Assembly (NCBI RefSeq): GCF_002994745.2
Contig: NC_037091.1
Coordinates: 29,766,289 to 29,830,288, forward strand
Direction: 5' to 3'
From: Rosa chinensis
Taxonomy: Eukaryota > Streptophyta > Magnoliopsida > Rosales > Rosaceae
Length of the DNA: 64,000 bases
A program made the translations under genes and the position numbers. Under the pieces are notes generated by a model that saw only the letters and a program-made list of their open reading frames with translations, was not told the origin of the DNA and searched no databases. This document shows positions 61,879 to 64,000 of the stretch, one piece after another (positions within the stretch are counted from its first letter, which is position 1; the number at the start of each line of letters is the position of its first letter).

Positions 61879-61973
61879 TATGATGACCTGATTTTTGTTA
61901 TTTAAATCTTGCAATTAATAATGGACTAGTTGTACGAATTATTCTTGTTATGCTTTGTTCGTATGTTATTCGT
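61879..61973 (+). repeat. Start of a gypsy 3' LTR, cut off
   Basis: After the purine-rich gaagaaggatagac comes TATGATGACC, corresponding to TATGAAGACC, the LTR start of the 46363-54921 family. After about 95 bp it is interrupted by another LTR. Confidence 0.6.
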
Positions 61974-63236
61974 TGTAACGTCTCGAAAGCTAAATTTACC
62001 AATTTACTAGTCTTTTGATCTGTAAACGACATTCACATTTACTTTTGACTCCGTTTTGATCTTTTAGGGATCCTAAAAGTTGACTTTTTGTTCAGGTTAA
62101 AATTTGAGAAAACTTTCTTCATGAAAATCGTAGGAGACGTTAAATCGAGCACATGCATATGTGATACGTAAAAATCGGAGTTCCTATACGAAAGTTATAA
62201 GAGAAAAGGTAAAGTTATTGTTCATGGTAATTTCATATATATGGAAAGTTACTGTGGTAGCTTCCATTTTCAGAAACTACTCCAGGTGACTTTCTCTCTC
62301 CTCTCCCTTCTCTCTCCCCGACCCGGCCACTGTTGCAGGCCGTTTCTTCTCCGTCCAGCGATGGATTTGGACGTTGCCAGTGGCTATGGAATCCTCTCTT
62401 CCTCCTATCCACGTCTATGGTTCTTTGGTGGTGCAATTTGGGTTGTAGGAGGTGCAGCAAGGCGGTGATGGCGGTGGCCATTTCGGGTCTCCGGCGACTT
62501 CTAGTTTTCCGGCCATTTTCGGCCGTCCCACCACCCATAACTTGGAGTCCTTGTCTTCATGGTTCGACCCATGTCCGTGGGAAACCTCAATTTTGCCGGA
62601 TTACTGCGAATCAACTACGAGAAGCATCCCTTGGATTTGAGGTAAATTCAGGTACTTAGACTTGAAATTGAGCTTTGTCACAGTTATGAAAGATGCATAG
62701 AATGCCAAGATGATGCTACTGGTGAATTTTGGTGACCATCGGAGGTGGTGACCGGAAGAGCGTGGGGCCCACGCGCCGCTACTGTTGGCGGCATGTGGGA
62801 CAGTATCTGGTTTTCGTTAGATAATTCAATTGTGAGTTCAAGAATATGTGGATATGATTTTTGGTGGAAATAGGAGAGGTTTGATATTGATTTTGAATTT
62901 CTGAAGTTCGATAGTTTGGTTATTGATTTACAAGAATCAGGTCATCTGATTTCTGTCGGTTCTGTCCTAGAACCTTTAAATTAAGGAATTGATGATAATG
63001 ATGAAGTTTTGGTTAAATCGAAGAAGAAATGGAAAGGTTGAATTATGAGGATATGATATGGGAATCGTATTTAATTTTCAGATTGTTATTCACAAATTAT
63101 AATTGTGTACAGGATGACGTGCCGAGCAACTGCTCGACGAAGGAAACCGTTTGGTGGTCGCCTAAACAATACTGTGAGTGGGCATTTGATTTTGATTAAA
63201 TTATGCATGCAGTATTAATTTTGAGCATTTATTTTA
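61974..63236 (+). mobile_element. LTR of the 18381-20947 family, opposite orientation, interrupted
   Basis: Starts TGTAACGTCTCGAAAGC and carries in reverse complement the module (about 62085-62205), leader and downstream region of the LTR at 18381-20947, including gtgccgagcaactgctcgac (about 63119) and gtttaggcgaccac-type sequence. It breaks off at 63237, where a Mutator-like element begins. The remaining part and any target duplication lie beyond the window. Confidence 0.75.
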
Positions 63237-64000
63237 GGGATAAAATCCGTTTAGTCCTTGTACTTTGCCTCTCTCATCGTTTCAGTCCCTGACATTCTAA
63301 TTTAATCTAAAAACTCCCTAATCTACAATTTCCCTCTAATAGGTCCCTTTCACGTCAAATTAGGAGTTGGCCTTGGGTGAAATGTCCAATATACCCCTCT
63401 GTTATTTCTATTTCCTTTTTTTTTTCTTTTTTCCTTTTTAATTTCTTTTTTTCCTTTTTTCTTTTTCCTTTTTAATGACCATCATATCTTGTTGCATCAG
63501 TAGCGCCACGTTGGCAAACCAATCCAGATCGACCCGAACAATTATTGTTCTCCACGGCAGCGACCATTTTTCTTTTCCATCACTATTCTTCTTCTTCACT
63601 TCTAGTTTTGGTCAACTTTGCCATCAAAAACCACCATTTCAACTAGACCCAAAATCCAAATCACCATTTTGAGCAAGACCCAAAAACCTCAGAGTCTGAA
63701 AAAATGGTAGTTTTCAGTGAAAAATTTCCAAATTGAGGCCTGATGTGGAGAGAGAAAGTGGGATTTGAGTGGGAGAGAGAGAAGTAGGCTGTAAAAACAA
63801 GAGAGGAGTGGTTTAGCGGTGAATTTCCAGCTGATTGGGATCTGCTTGTGCTTGAGAGATGTCGTCAGCGACGATGGAGACGAGGGAGGATCCGCTAAGA
63901 GACAATAGAGGGAGATCGCTCAAGAGAAGGTGAAGAAGTGATAGATCAGCTCCTAGCCTCTTGCTTTTGCTCGTTGTCTATCTATACACCACCAAGCTAG
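63237..64000. mobile_element. Second Mutator-like element of the same family, incomplete
   Basis: Starts GGGATAAAATCCGTTTAGTC and follows the terminal sequence of the element at 44660-57663 (tttcagtccctgacattcta, aatttaatct, aataggtccctt). The nine bases before it are tttatttta. The interior, CT- then GA-rich, has no recognised gene; the right end is outside the window. Confidence 0.65.

Overview
This is nuclear DNA from a eudicot plant, shown by GT-AG introns, plant protein families and dense plant retrotransposons. The long LTR families resemble those I associate with Rosaceae, but that is a weak inference and the species is not determined. Two small gene islands sit between blocks of nested transposons.

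Gene island 1 (about 1.4-10.1 kb): a four-exon Gemin2/SIP1 gene for snRNP assembly (+), then a two-exon tandem CCCH zinc-finger gene of the C3H14/15 type (+). Gene island 2 (about 34.5-43.5 kb): a four-exon NF-YC-like histone-fold gene (+), a four-exon SANTA-domain kinetochore gene of the KNL2 family, probably the beta type without a CENPC-k motif (+), and a GOT1 Golgi transport gene (-) that converges on it. All exon phases close without a frame error, so all five genes look intact.

Transposon block 1 (13.73-32.33 kb) is one decayed Ty1/copia element on the minus strand, bounded by the 5-bp duplication tatgt. It was later split several times. A 2.7-kb solo LTR (duplication caaac) carries three further insertions: a non-coding TGATA...TATCA LTR unit (gtaga), another solo LTR (gatag) and a PIF/Harbinger element (TTA). 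A truncated gypsy element (caatg), a 1.27-kb foldback element and a 409-bp hairpin MITE also sit inside. Removing the two large insertions rejoins the copia reading frame at each junction.

Transposon block 2 (44.66-57.66 kb) is a Mutator-like element with a 9-bp duplication (tttatttta). It holds a 2.9-kb solo LTR (gcgag), which holds an 8.56-kb chromodomain gypsy element with both LTRs (ataca). Most of that element's gag is missing. From 57.7 kb to the end lie a minus-strand retroposon, a CACTA-like region rich in tgttgtt motifs, the 3' end of another gypsy element, an LTR in the opposite orientation, and a second Mutator-like element that runs off the window.

The most unusual signal is in the solo LTR at 18.4-20.9 kb: a run of stem-loops whose 13-nt loop is conserved (AAGGGACTGCCAA) while the stem sequence differs in every unit but still pairs. 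A second is a roughly 120-bp module found at the equivalent place in at least six LTR copies of different families and once inside the Harbinger element.
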